From positions 5,642,001 to 5,706,000 of the forward strand of contig CM082581.2 in the NCBI GenBank assembly GCA_040954595.2: a stretch of 64,000 bases of DNA. The letters are read 5' to 3'. The position numbers and the translations under genes are program-made. The notes under the pieces are model-generated. The model saw nothing but the letters and a program-made list of their open reading frames with translations. It was not told where the DNA came from and searched no databases. Below, in pieces: positions 12,418-25,271 of this stretch (within the stretch, counting starts at the first letter, position 1; each line of letters begins with the position of its first letter). Source of the stretch: Balanoglossus misakiensis. Taxonomy: Eukaryota; Hemichordata.

Positions 12418-13544
12418 AGCATATACATACAGTGTGTGAAGGCTATGGAAGTTGAATGCACTGGGAAAGCTCTAAGTACATAGAAGCCAAGACAAGTATA
12501 CCATGCATTGACAGGAGAGCAGCATTTTCAACGAGCTTGGAAATGTCTTGGGTCAAAAAAATCCAGAACACTGAGCACTACACGATAAAACATGACAGAA
12601 CTTAGTAAAATGATCTCCATCTCGTTTTTATATTGAGGTAGTCCTTCTATAAGAAAGACCGTTATAGCAAAGTAAAAAGAACAACTTTATATTGGGAGTA
12701 TCTGAGGAGCTTCTTTCAGTGAGTTTTAATACTATTTATCGAGTTTGTAAGAGAAGATGGGAAGATTAGGGTTGGAAATGTACAATATGGTCACACAGTA
12801 CTTATCAGCTGACTCTGTTATTTGGTTCATTTTGGAACAGGCTGCTGTTTTCATAACATATAGTGGACCATGAGTCTACTTCGGCTAATGAATAAAATGG
12901 GTTGAGCCTGTGTGTGTATTTGTACATTTCAAATAATGAAACATAAAACTATACATTGCAAAATTCAAAAATATAATTCACATCAAATCTGGGTAACAAT
13001 GTCCAGATAAAACAGCGAACATTCAGATGAATTCCTCACAACGTGAATACATGAGAAGAGAGACGAGGTATTGGATGTTATATGTGACTTAAATTAAAAC
13101 TGGAAACTACTTATCATTGTAATTTGTTGCTTTGGAAACAGATTAACTGGTTTATCTGCAATGCGTCTGAATGATGGTGAAAACTGCCTTAATTTAATCT
13201 GCAACCCAACAGTCAGGAGATCCATTGAAGCCATTTATTCTTTGGTTGCGCAATTATGAAAAAGACTTCACACGAGTATGCAAACAGTGCTGCCAAATAC
13301 AAAACTTTCTGTGGGTGCAATCGCCATGGTGATCAACGGTAAATGTATCGCCATGGTTACCAGTGTTTACGTTCAAATCGGTGGAGAAAACTCTTAACAA
13401 GCCACTGATTGCACTGAAGTCAGATTTTAGCTTTCATGTCTACTACCTGACTGTTGGGTTTGCGATTGATGCCATGTTGCTATGGCGATACAATGTTCTC
13501 CCTGCCACCATATTGGAATGAATGAAAGCCGACAATAGCAGAGA

Positions 13545-13640
13545 TTAAATGCACTAAAACCACTATGGTCCAGTCCAAATCCATTCTGTGGTTACATGAA
13601 GGTTGGACCTCTAAAAAAGGAACTGGGGGTGAAAGGGTTA
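13545..13640. repeat. MITE-like element, reverse-oriented copy of the family at 21892
   Basis: The reverse complement shares with 21892-21983 the ends TAACCCTTTCACCCC, the core TTTAGAGGTCCAACC and the block TTTGGACTG. The copies diverge between these blocks, as expected for old copies of one short repeat family. No coding potential. Confidence 0.55.
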
Positions 13641-16600
13641 CGTTACGATCACTGTATGACCTACGACAGAATCATACAGGATTCATTTCACAGACAAAAA
13701 CTTAGACGAGCAAAAACAGTAAAAGAAAAAGTCAGCAGCTGACTTGACAAGCACATTGTATTTTAAAATGTACTTTAGCCAACATAATATTCTAAAACTT
13801 CACATGCACTTCCATTCTAGAAGCCTGTAAAAAGATTTGAACATTTCAAAAAAGTTAAAATAAAAAATTGCTACAAAATTAATAGCAATAGATGGTCAAC
13901 TTCACCACAAGAGGGAGAACTAACACTTTACACTACAGAACAACCCAAAAAAAAAGTTTTAAGACAAATGCCTACATAAACTGCACTACACTTACAATGA
14001 ATGATCGAAAATCTTGGAACTGTAGGAAGAAATTTTCTGAATTATTTGTATCAAAAATACTTGGGGGGAAAAAAATCAAAAAAAGATTTACTTGAGGTTT
14101 TTTATACATGTAACTATATACAAGCTGAGAGAGTTAATGAGTGGATTTCAAATGCATCATGACAACGCACTGCTACAATATACATACATACTGGCAGTGT
14201 GTTTGGGGTTCTACCAAATTTGTCGTACGGAAAAACCATGCATTGTTCACACAATCTTGGTCAAGCCGAAGCATTTGTGAATTTGAAGAGTCATGATTGG
14301 ATGCTACCAGGTTTTTGAGGTTGTAAATAAAAAATACACACTATTTTTGAAATCTGACTCATAAAAATGACAAACGGTATCTGCTTGTAAGCAGGGCCCG
14401 TGCGTACTTCACCGAGTTACACGCAGGATAAAACTCATGAAATCATGAAATCACCAACAAAATATAATTTTTATCATTGTTGGTATACAAAGACAAACAT
14501 CTGCTTTAAGAATTACCAATGCCCTGAAAAAAGGCGCTTCACAGATTTTGTCACTTTCACTGATATCATTAACTGACCTCGCTTGTCCGTGACAAAATCT
14601 GATGCATCGCCACAGACCACTCCACTGCTTATTTCAAAGCGCCTTGTTTGGATTCGCGAGACAGCCCAATATGTTCGGCAAATGAGACATTTTCGCGTCA
14701 CCGTGGCAACTTTTCACTCGGCTGTGTCTCATCAAGGGTGGTGGGACTCTACTTCACAAGATGGAGTTTTCCCTTTGGTTTCAAATTACACTGAAATATT
14801 GTCTGTTTGTATTGATACATTTCAGTGACATCGTCTCTCACACCTATCCATTGCATCTCTCATCTGCCAATCATCTCTTACCATAATTCTTATGATAATT
14901 CCTCATTTTTACCCGTTTCAAACCCACAGGTGAAACACCTGTATTGATTACAGCAAATTGCAATCCCAACTTGTGCCTTCAAAAAGAGCAGAGCTGGGTA
15001 CAGCCACTTGTGATCTTGTGAAAAGCACAGGATTTAACCACAGTTGTTGTGATTTCGCATCAAAATCGCTGTAAAAATGGATATTTGCGACAAAATATAG
15101 GGAATTTTAGACACCATCTCTTCTATAGACATCCTCTGATGCAAACAAAATTTGGATTGCTCCTCCATTTCAAAAAATGCACGAGTGTCACTTTTGAGGA
15201 GATACAAGTATTTGCAAGACCTGATTCTTTCAGAAATGCTTCAGTCTACAAATTTTATTCCACGATTGACAGACATCGGCCTTCTGAGCAGATGGGTGTG
15301 TTAACATGTAGTGGTCCCAGACATTCAAAGCCAGAAAACCTTGTGCATTGTGGTTCCTGGCTTCGTCCTTGATGCTCTTCAAAGTTCCAGGGACAGTCCT
15401 TGCTAAATAATTGACTTGTGGTAGGAAAAAAACCCTTGATGATACAGAGTGGTGGCTTGCTCTGACTGGTTGCCATGGATACCCACATAAACATCTGCAA
15501 ACAAAAAAGAGAAAGCAGTCTGTGTCAGACATAGGTATTCAAAACAGGGAGATGCAATATTAGAAAGCAATATCAAAATGCACTGTTGAACAAGAAGTCC
15601 ACAATAAAATGTGGACACAAAACACGGTACAAATGAAAATTGACTGTCTAGCAAATGAAAGTGTACAGAATTTTTCTCACAACAGGCTGTACCAGGAACT
15701 CAAACAAATAACACAAACAAAACCATGCAAGTCGTAAACAAGCACAGAAATGGACGCATTACGATTCAGTGCGAATGACCACCACATGGCTATATTGATA
15801 TCTTTTGTCCACAGAATACTACCCTGGTCAGAAGTGTCCCCTTATCGATAGCATATGGCTGTGACGTTTAGTAAGTACACAAAAAGAATGATTGTGGGTT
15901 TTATGCATCATGAATATCCTATGATGTCAGTCTCCATTAACCTTTACACATAGAGAAAATGGACACTGCTCAGCCTTGGGGTGTCTGTTATGTGATCGCA
16001 TGTAATGTCCAATTGAACAATAACTGACCCAGTGACCTCTGACATGCCGACATTCATCAATGCTGAGGAGCCATTTTGCACTTTGCTCCAACTTCCAGAC
16101 GTACGACTATTGATTTCCTCGGTTAAAATAATGTCTGTATTCTAAACGTATGGTGGAAATGCATGGTATATAAAAACTCAAATGACCAATTTCTACATTT
16201 TTCAGAACCAACTACATGTATTATGACGTAAATTTCATGCGGACGGGCAATGAGTCCTCTAACAAAGTAACATACATTTTTACAAGCTTTGAGTCAATTT
16301 GAGGATTTCGAAAAATTTCTCTATGTCAGCCCATTACCTCTGCATGGAGTGTTGATAATTTTCTTGAGTCACCAGTGACATGTTAACTTGAACACATATG
16401 ACTAGATACATGAACATATACTAGACTACAGTAAGAAGTACATGTATTGTTCCCAGACCGCACGAAGTGGATGAAGGAAAACGGCAGAACGTTTCTGAGC
16501 CTTATCAAGCAATGGTTCAAATCTGCATCTACACTGTATGTCAGACTTTTTGCCACAACAGAGGGAGTCGCTATTTTCCAGGACAAATTTGGTATCGGAC

Positions 16601-16752
16601 ACACACATGGTCATTTCTGCCACCTGTCAGTGTCAGACGTGTGTACCTGGTTGCATGTACAGAGGTTTTTTTTTTCTTTTTTGGGAATAGATGACCTGCG
16701 GTGTTTTCAACCCTAGCTGTTACAGCAAAAGGGGCCCTCATCTGGGTGGTAT

Positions 16753-16768
16753 TCTCTCTCTCTCTCTC
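16753..16768. repeat. CT microsatellite
   Basis: About eight CT dinucleotide units in intergenic DNA. Confidence 0.9.
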
Positions 16769-18070
16769 ATATTCTCAATATGGCGCACACAGAATGTATT
16801 GCCAGATGTTTTGCATTACGAGACTGCGTAAGAGTAATCCTGTGTCTGTCTCCACTGCAGTATATCCGAGCTACGACTAACAACCAGATTTTTCCAATGC
16901 CAACCCTGTGACTGAAAAAAACTCTGGCATTTTTCATATGTAACCTCCAAAATCAACAATGCATAGCTTTGTCGATGATCAAGATACCGTGTAACATACA
17001 CCCTGGAGAGTCTGAAAATATGAATTACATGTACTCGTAAGTCGTGTGTGCGAGACAGACGGTATCAAATGAACTGATGAAAACCAGAAGTGTACAAAAT
17101 ACATATTTCGTCCAGTATATGAGTGACATTTGAGAATCAAAGTCAAACTGGCCAGGTCTCTTGCACATTAACCTTTTCATAAAATGATAATAACTTGAGA
17201 CTGCAAGTTTCTATAATCTAGAAATGCCCTATTCTGCTCCATGCCCAGAAACATGACTGTCATATCACTGAAATGAGACAACATATACATGTAGATATGA
17301 TAAATTGTGATGTGTACATGTATATAATTCATACACCAATCAAGGCGACAGGCAACCAAAGCCAATACAAAGAGCATGCACAGCCTATCACTAAGCTGCA
17401 AACACTCCTTGTAGCAAAATTTAAGAATTATTTCACTTTTCTTCCATTTCCTAAATTCTCATGAGAACAACAACTTCTGTTATTTTTTTTATCAGATTTG
17501 TCTTATCGCAGTGATCATAATGGGAAGCGATGACAGCTAATGGTATAGCAACCAAAGATAACCATATAGCCGCCCACATCTCATGTACATATTTTCCCCC
17601 CATTTAATAGTCATTTTCATGCACTGACATATGGTTGAACGCGAAATCATCGCAGTGTTTTTAATCGCCCACAGCACTTCATAAGACACTCTACATACTT
17701 GCATTTATGTTTCTTAGGTTCCCGGTCTCCAGACAGATGGATTTTTCGGTGTATTCTGAATGACTCATTTTCAGTCAGGAAATTGGTTTATCTGAAGACA
17801 ACCGCGCCGCACATTAGACAGCTCTCTCTAATCTCCCTTCCCCCGCAAGTCTAAGTAATTTGTTCAATTTTTCACCGAAAATCAGATGTTCTTTAGGGAA
17901 TATTACTAAACTTTTTTTTCCTCTCTCTCTCTAAATAAGCGGAGTTGGGTTGAGTGCATCGGGCTCCGCAGGGGAATTTCCAACAAGCAGATTAATTGTG
18001 GCTGTACCCAGCAGCAAACAGCATGCACACACACAAATTCATCCTCGGTATAAAGTTAACACATTGGGTA

Positions 18071-18099
18071 TGTCTGTGTGTTGTGTGTGTGTGTGTGTG
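18071..18099. repeat. TG microsatellite
   Basis: A TG-rich dinucleotide tract of about 29 bp with one interruption, in intergenic DNA. Confidence 0.9.
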
Positions 18100-21000
18100 C
18101 AAATAAGCAGTCATCCGTTGCACCATCTTTGACAGAATCCAGAGAATGTTATTACCTGTCAAGTTATCCACAGCACAGATGATGAGTCATAATCTTTGAA
18201 ATGAACTGCTAGGTGACAAAGAAACACGTACACAGAGAAAACACACAGAAATAAAATACCAAACATAGCAATAATTTACAGAAACTGCTCTGAATCTTTT
18301 TTATACACCCTTTGACTTGGCTACCAGTTTTGTCACTTGGACAAGTAGACAACCAGAGATGGTCATGTCACAGTCTCTACGTGCAGAGGGACCATGGTCT
18401 TGTACATGTATCATGGAAAATTCCTTCTTCCAGACAACCTCACTGAGTTCTACTATCGAACACCAGCCACACAGATCATGTGTTTTTGTCCTGAAGAAAA
18501 CAAACATCTGATTGTATGTGTATAACAACATTCCTTGTGCAGTTGTAGACTTTGGTGTGCCAAACTAATACCACTACTTCAGTGTGAGTAAGTCTACACA
18601 CCAGGACGTTGAACCCTGCTAAGTTTCCCTTTTTGTTATTCCTGCGCACTGACTTTGCTATTTTGACATCACCGTTCTTTGTTTTGTGAACACAAACACA
18701 GCAGTAGACAATATGGAAGAAAAGATTGGAAAATTGCAAAATGTTGTGTAGAGTGATATGACTGGAGGTTGGGCAGCAGACACACACACGTAACTCAACA
18801 GCTGAGAGGTTACGTGTATGGCCTTGACATTTCATCCGGAGTTTAAATCCGTGACTCAGCAACATCTGAGGCGATTTCCTGAATGTGAAGAATGGGAAGA
18901 CATTCACTTCGTATTATATCCATCCCTTCTTTCCTGTCAGTGCTGGTTGGCACATGCAAGACAAACTTACTTGCCACGATTAAACGCCAGTGTTACATAA
19001 TTAAACACCCCCATAACAATGTACACATAAAAATCACAGGAATGCTGCACAGTACAATGATTAGATCCATTGTTTCTTCATGTCATGCGATCATGTGGAA
19101 TCGGTCACGCCGAAACTGTGTCACTTCTTTCTGGTAGTAAATGTCAAATCGGTTTAATAATGTACTACATCATCAGCACATCACATTAGTTATTCTGAGC
19201 TGACTCTGGTCCAGCGCAAATTGTCCAAGTGTGAACCAACCTTGCTTCAGTTGCTGAAAGAGATAGGCTGTAAATTCTTTCATTAGGGTGTCGCAATTAA
19301 CAGTCTAGTAGTATCAGCTTCCACCCACTGAAATTTAATAAACAGTGGGCCAGAAAAATTCTTTGTATTCACATTTTCATTTCTAATTGTCAGTAGTATG
19401 CCATCCTGATTTGTACAAGCGGTTCTAAAAAACTGAAGAGACCAGTGATTCAATTTTAAGACGCAGGAGTCTGAAAGTTGTTTTCTATCAGAATTGAAAC
19501 TCGGATAGCTTTCTATCTAATAACCACAGGGCTGAGAGATTGATTACTACAAGTTCTCGGAAATTACTGCGTACCTTTAAGGTTTCACTATCAGTAAAAA
19601 ATGCCTTTACCGGTAATTCCCTTCAGGGCATTGAAATCTCACCAGCTGGTGGCCACAAAAAGCCTCCTATGCAATTGCAACTATTCGAGAAGTTCCTATC
19701 AAGAAGATGATGAAACACAAAACAAACAGTCGCGCTGCTAAATTGCATGGGTTGTTTTCAAGTGCTGCGAAATTCCTCGCTGAAGCCACAACGGGCCTAC
19801 TTCGAAAATGTTGCACCAATCAACCCTGCAATGTCAGCCATCTCTGCCAAATTGTCCCTGAACTACTACCATACTGTGCAACTCAGATTATTCAATTGAC
19901 TGGGGTAGAAGGGATCTTTACAGACTTCATGGTTAGTGGCAAAGTGTTGCTCAGCTGGTGAACGTATGAAAGGCGAGTCTTTCTAAGACATCACCAAGCA
20001 TTGGCCATTCTCATTTCAAAGCCAATGTCACATCTATGACTTCATAACATCACCATCAGACAGGCCTGCTGAAATGAATCTCTGCCCATGCTTCCATGAT
20101 CGACTCCGAACAACTGATGATGATGCACTGACCACAAATTTGACACCAAATTTTGACTGTTTACGGGCCATAAAGAAATTTGGATGCACAGCTACAAAAT
20201 AAACTTTCAAAAACTGCTGGTTCGTATATTGTACCAGTAGATCTCATCCATGGCTGGTGGAATGATCACCACCATCTGCTAGTCCACAAAATTTTCACTA
20301 GTGCTGGTAGAACAGTGTCTGTAAGTTTAACTTCCACCCATACAGCCACAACCGTATATTCAGTATTTCAAACCATAACCAAACCATAATGAATGCCTTA
20401 GTTTATTCCAGTGTTTACTAATCTTGAATTTAAAATGATGCTTGCCAAACACCACAGTATTAGCGTACCTGTTTGCTTTGACATCAAATCTATTCAACTG
20501 AGACATGTCTGACCGAGTACAACATGTGCTGACTCAGGAACAATAAATATCAGACATGCCTACAGGTTGACACCTTGAAACGCAACTGTACTACAAGACA
20601 AAGGGATTACTTTTATGCATTTGTCATTTTAAAACGGACAAATCCATAAAAAGCCACGGGCACAGTATAACAGAGCGCAAACTGGCTTTTGTGAGAATGG
20701 CAATGCCTATTGGACATGAAGTGATTTTATAATATACATGCAGTAGTCACTCTATCAGCTTTGGAAAGAAATGATTCATGATTTAGACACGAATTGTTGT
20801 CAGCTAAGTCACCAGATCCAACTGTGAACGTGTATGCTCCCAGTTCAAAAAGAAAACACCCCCAAGGAGAAGTCTTGGGCAATAGCAAACATAACAATGC
20901 CTGTACCCTGAATCACAAAATGACATATAGAAACTCATTGTCAGTCAATTGTCCTTGTACCTTTTCTAACAGAAACTGGGTTACATACAGCAAGTTTGAG

Positions 21001-21891
21001 TTTTTTACTGGACAGATGCGGGGAACAGATGGCTGAAACGACAGATGGACGTTCCGATTCCAGAATTATCCAGCGGACACACAAAAAAGTTCTCCTGACC
21101 CACTGCTGCTTGTACTAACGCTAACACAACCCTACATCACGGAGCAGAAAGCAGATCACAATCCCCTCCCAAATGAATAAACATCATTCTCCCTGACCAC
21201 TGAACTACCGGACATGAAACATTAGTGTGACACACTATAACGTCTGTACTTTGAAATAAATTCGGCATCTTTGGTTACAACAAGGAAACATATACAGATG
21301 AACTCTGAACCCTGGCATATGAATTTCAAATTAAACCTGTATATGTTACTTGTTAGACGCCGAAGGAAGTCCTGAAATGCAACAGATGTCTTGAAATCAT
21401 TGTTTGAGTGTTTTCCTATTCAGCAGTCCCCAACAAAGTAATATTTTTTTTTCAAAAACAGACGGTAAAGGAAACCTTAAGAATCTATCAACAAATTGGA
21501 TTCCTATTAGGCTTGTTTCATAAATGAAGCCAATTCACTTCATATTTGAAAATAAAATACTTTGACCAGGGCTAACCAATCATTACCACCAACCTGGCAC
21601 ATAAACCAGTCAGTACAACACGACATCAGGAGTTAATTGGCCAATATGTCTATCAACACACCTGAACTACATGTAGCCACCTTTTACAACCAACATAACA
21701 CCCTGTAAAGCTAACAATTGTGATTGCGTTTGGTGGAGTGTTTTCATTGCATATAAAGAGCATACATTTGTGTCAACATTGCGTGCTGTTTCCACTTGTT
21801 GAAGGCGTTCCCTGAATCCTACGCAATCATTTCAACTCGAGTTTAGTCGACAATTTAGCCTGTCAACAGTTCCTTGTGCCGTGTCTTTATT

Positions 21892-21983
21892 TTAACTCTT
21901 TCACCCCACTTCCATCTTTAGAGGTCCAACCGTACCATACAAAACAATGGGTTTGGACTGAACAATGGCGGCGAAAGGGTTAA
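21892..21983. repeat. TTAA-bounded MITE-like element, best copy in the window
   Basis: Begins TTAACTCTTTCACCCC and ends GGCGGCGAAAGGGTTAA, so the ends are inverted repeats (TTAACYCTTTCRCC) beginning and ending in TTAA, the target sequence of piggyBac-type transposases. At 92 bp it is too short to encode anything. It shares its interior (TAGAGGTCCAAC, TTTGGACTG) with copies at 13545-13640 and 61651-61732. Confidence 0.6.
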
Positions 21984-24900
21984 ACTAGTGATACAGTCAT
22001 TAGGTTGGATATCTCTGAAGCAAGTGCCTTTGGATAGGAGCTTACTGTTGTATTAGATTTTCCCATCACTATCAGTGTGTGCATAAGGCACCAGGCAAGT
22101 CGCACCAAATTTTCAAAGCTCGCCAAACAAAATAAAAGCCCAGAGCAACACAAGCAGCTGTTGACAGTCTACATGTATCAACCAAAAACCCAGTGTTCAA
22201 TGCCTGCTCTACTATACACTGCCCATCACATCATATAATTGTGAAAGTCTGGTGGCTGCTGTACCAGAAAACCACTGTCGGCAGAATGATGGCTTTATTG
22301 ATTCCCAGACTTAACCTTCTAACTAGGTCCCTTTTTGGACAGAAAGAAATTCCATATCGTGAATCTCATTGTATCAATGGATTTCTGTTAAGAGTAGAAA
22401 CCCACTGAGTGAATGATGTTATCACGACGAACATCAGCTGTGCCCACACCCTGTGTAGAAAGCATGCATCTAATCAGATGCATTCAGAATCTCTCTGATA
22501 ACGCAGTTACAGTGTCAATGTAATGATTAATTTCAGAGTTTTAATGTAACGGAACCACAGAGAGCAACCATGGTTAAGTTCAACGGAAAACCATCAGCCT
22601 ATTTCTATATTTCTTGCAATACACTGTATACTGTAAATCTGGGAACGCAAACACACAGAGTGACATTGAAAGAGTCCTTGCAAACAGTCAGAACTTAAAA
22701 TATTGACTGTGTCCAGGGACAAATATACTCTCCTCTCAACAAGGTGACCTACAAATTCAAAAAATCCAGAGTAATGTAGTGTACTATGATTTCGCATTGG
22801 TTAAGCTATAATGCCATACTTTCTCTAACCATTAAATTTCATATACCATTGTGGATTTTCACACCAGTCACACAAAATTTAATTTAAAATCCTCTGATCA
22901 GGACTGACCAAAAACTATGAAATACATGCTGTTAAGAGCAACTACATGTATTGCCAAGTCAACAGTTAATTCCATGAAGTTACATGGAGAACATATCTAT
23001 TGTGTGTAGAAACTGCAGTCTTTGCAGGAGAGAGAGGGAGCACTCAATTTATTCCCGACAACTGACTGGATCTTTGAATTCTCTCGGAAAACCACATTAT
23101 AACAAGATGGAAGCTCAAATTTTCCTAGTCACAAATATCTGTCGCAAAAATTCTATTACTGGTGTAATTCTTTGTCGGATTTTCGCCATTGTATTTTTCA
23201 CCCATTTTGAAGACGTCAGATTTAACATGAAATTCCTGGTATTGCCAGCCAGCCACTGTTTCAAAATTCACGCATGTCATCACTACATAAACACACAGCA
23301 TTACCATATATGGTCATGCAGCTACACACATGCACGTACCACGATAAAATTTGCTACTTTTACGGCAATAACTTGTCGAAGCTGTTAAATTTAGAAAATT
23401 TTACAAACCACCAATTTTTTACGTTATAAAACTATATATTCTAGTTATAAAATTCCGCTCACAAGCAATTTATAACCTAAAACTCAGTTTCAAATGCAAA
23501 ATATCTCTCCCTCTCCTAAACTTTATGATTATCAAACCTATAGTTTACTACAGGATGAAAAAAGCATTGTCAATTTTCCACAAAGGAAATAAGACAAGGA
23601 GACATTTGATGAAACAGTATCAGATTAGATTTCATTTAACAGCGTGGTCCTGAAAAATACACAAACTGCTGATATTTTTCACAACACCACAAACACGTTC
23701 AGCTGGTGTGATTTTTTAAAACTACACTTGCCAATTATAAATATCGATTTTAAACCACATGTACGAAAGGAATGATTGAATTTTTTCTTAGTAAATTCAA
23801 AGTTTCAGCATCCCTGATTTTTAGACGTTGCTTCTTTCTTTTCATTATTTTATCCCTTCCCCAAAAATGAATTTGAAAGCATATGTTCTCACAACATATG
23901 CCTAATCATTATCACCTAAGTCTTTGTAAGTGTGAGCACTATTGACAGAGAGACCTGTAACATGCAAATGTGTTACGCAGTCCTTATTAGTCAACATCCC
24001 AAAAAAACTGGCCTCAAAAGAAACTGTCTCCAGATAAGAAAAATTGAATTCTATTCAGTATTTCCATGTGGATTTACTTTCTAAAAATCTGACTGATTGA
24101 TTGAGACAAGGTCAATGTCAGTAACTTGAATAGTAGAGTGGAGTTTAATGTCAAGGTGCATGTATGGTGCGCTCGCTTGTAAAGACCCTGTCAATAGGCG
24201 TAGCAGCCATATTGGCTTGTGAGCTGGCAAATCAATGCTGTCTTTTGTTTGCACAATTCCCCACAAAAGAAATCAGAATGTCTTTCAACGAAGCAGTATA
24301 CCAGTGTGAAAGTACAAAATTACAGTTTTGATTTCTGGGTAGGTTTAGTTTGCAAGTTGGTAAGTCATTACAGGACGTATTTCCCGGCTGGTTTTTAGTT
24401 CTATTTTTAGCCTTGGGCTACATGAATACATAATAGGCTTGGGTTATGTTAGCTATGCGCTGGGCCCTAGCTAGCTGTCATTTAAAAATGGAACACAAGG
24501 ACTTGTTTTTTTTTTCACTGTACATTTTCTGTCAAATTAGAATTTCAACTCTGGGATAGCCGGAGGTGCTCTCGATATACATTGTTACACCAGGGCTTGT
24601 AACAACGGCTGGAAAAATGACCGGAAAGAGTAAAATTGAGCAGTTTTTTCGTAGAGACAAGACGACAACAGTGGGAGTGGTAAAGTTACCAAATGTGTGC
24701 GTGAATCACTGGCAGCCATGTTGGTTTGACCCTCACCAACATACCATACCAGCTTGAAGTGTTAACTCGACTTACCTCTGCACCGCACCGCATTTCACCA
24801 GAGTTCGCCGTGGTTGTAAAAACAGCAGAGAAAAGGAATTACAAGTGAAATGTTACAAGCAACTGACAAACTGGTGTCGGCCAATTCTGAAATCCACCAG

Positions 24901-25271
24901 GCCTTTGACATACTGTTATTGTTGCCAATTTTACTACGTAGTATTGTGTAATACACATGTTTGAATTTGATTGCAATGAGTTGCTTGTGACAGAGTCGAA
25001 ACCAACCCAAGTCTGCTGAAAATTTAATCTTTGGTCTCGTTCCTCAGAATCAAAATCAACATGACATATTTGTTTTCAAAGTAAATTTGCTTGATATATT
25101 TTACTGTCAAATTTGATGCAACAATACAATAGTTACATGGCCTGTAGATACAGCCGGCAACTACTTTCTTGTAATTCTTTGTCTCTGTGTAACCTGTTGC
25201 AAAAAAAAAAAAAAATTGTCGTCACATATAACATCACAATACCTACCTGTTGTATACCTGTTACTGCCTTT

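Larger units (their letters stand above)
8811..25271. other. Gene-poor interval of about 16 kb between TTC1 and PWWP2
   Basis: I find no exon chain here that I can support. Open frames are short, uninterrupted by convincing splice signals and of low-complexity composition. Contents: the TTC1 3' UTR (a candidate AATAAA at 9750-9755), probably part of the PWWP2 3' UTR at the right end, the GC-rich hairpin repeat at 10386-10620, several MITE-like elements, and CT and TG microsatellites. Recurrent ACATGTA-type words are scattered throughout. Distal enhancers or unspliced non-coding RNA cannot be judged from sequence alone. Confidence 0.6.

Noticed and set aside
18785-18860. Possible tRNA-like stretch (GAGGTTACG ... 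GTTTAAATCC)
   Set aside because: No consistent A and B box spacing and no cloverleaf could be drawn.
22984-23388. A 134-residue frame in the gene-poor interval
   Set aside because: Low-complexity, Cys/His-scattered composition without a zinc-finger spacing, no splice partners, no recognisable homology.
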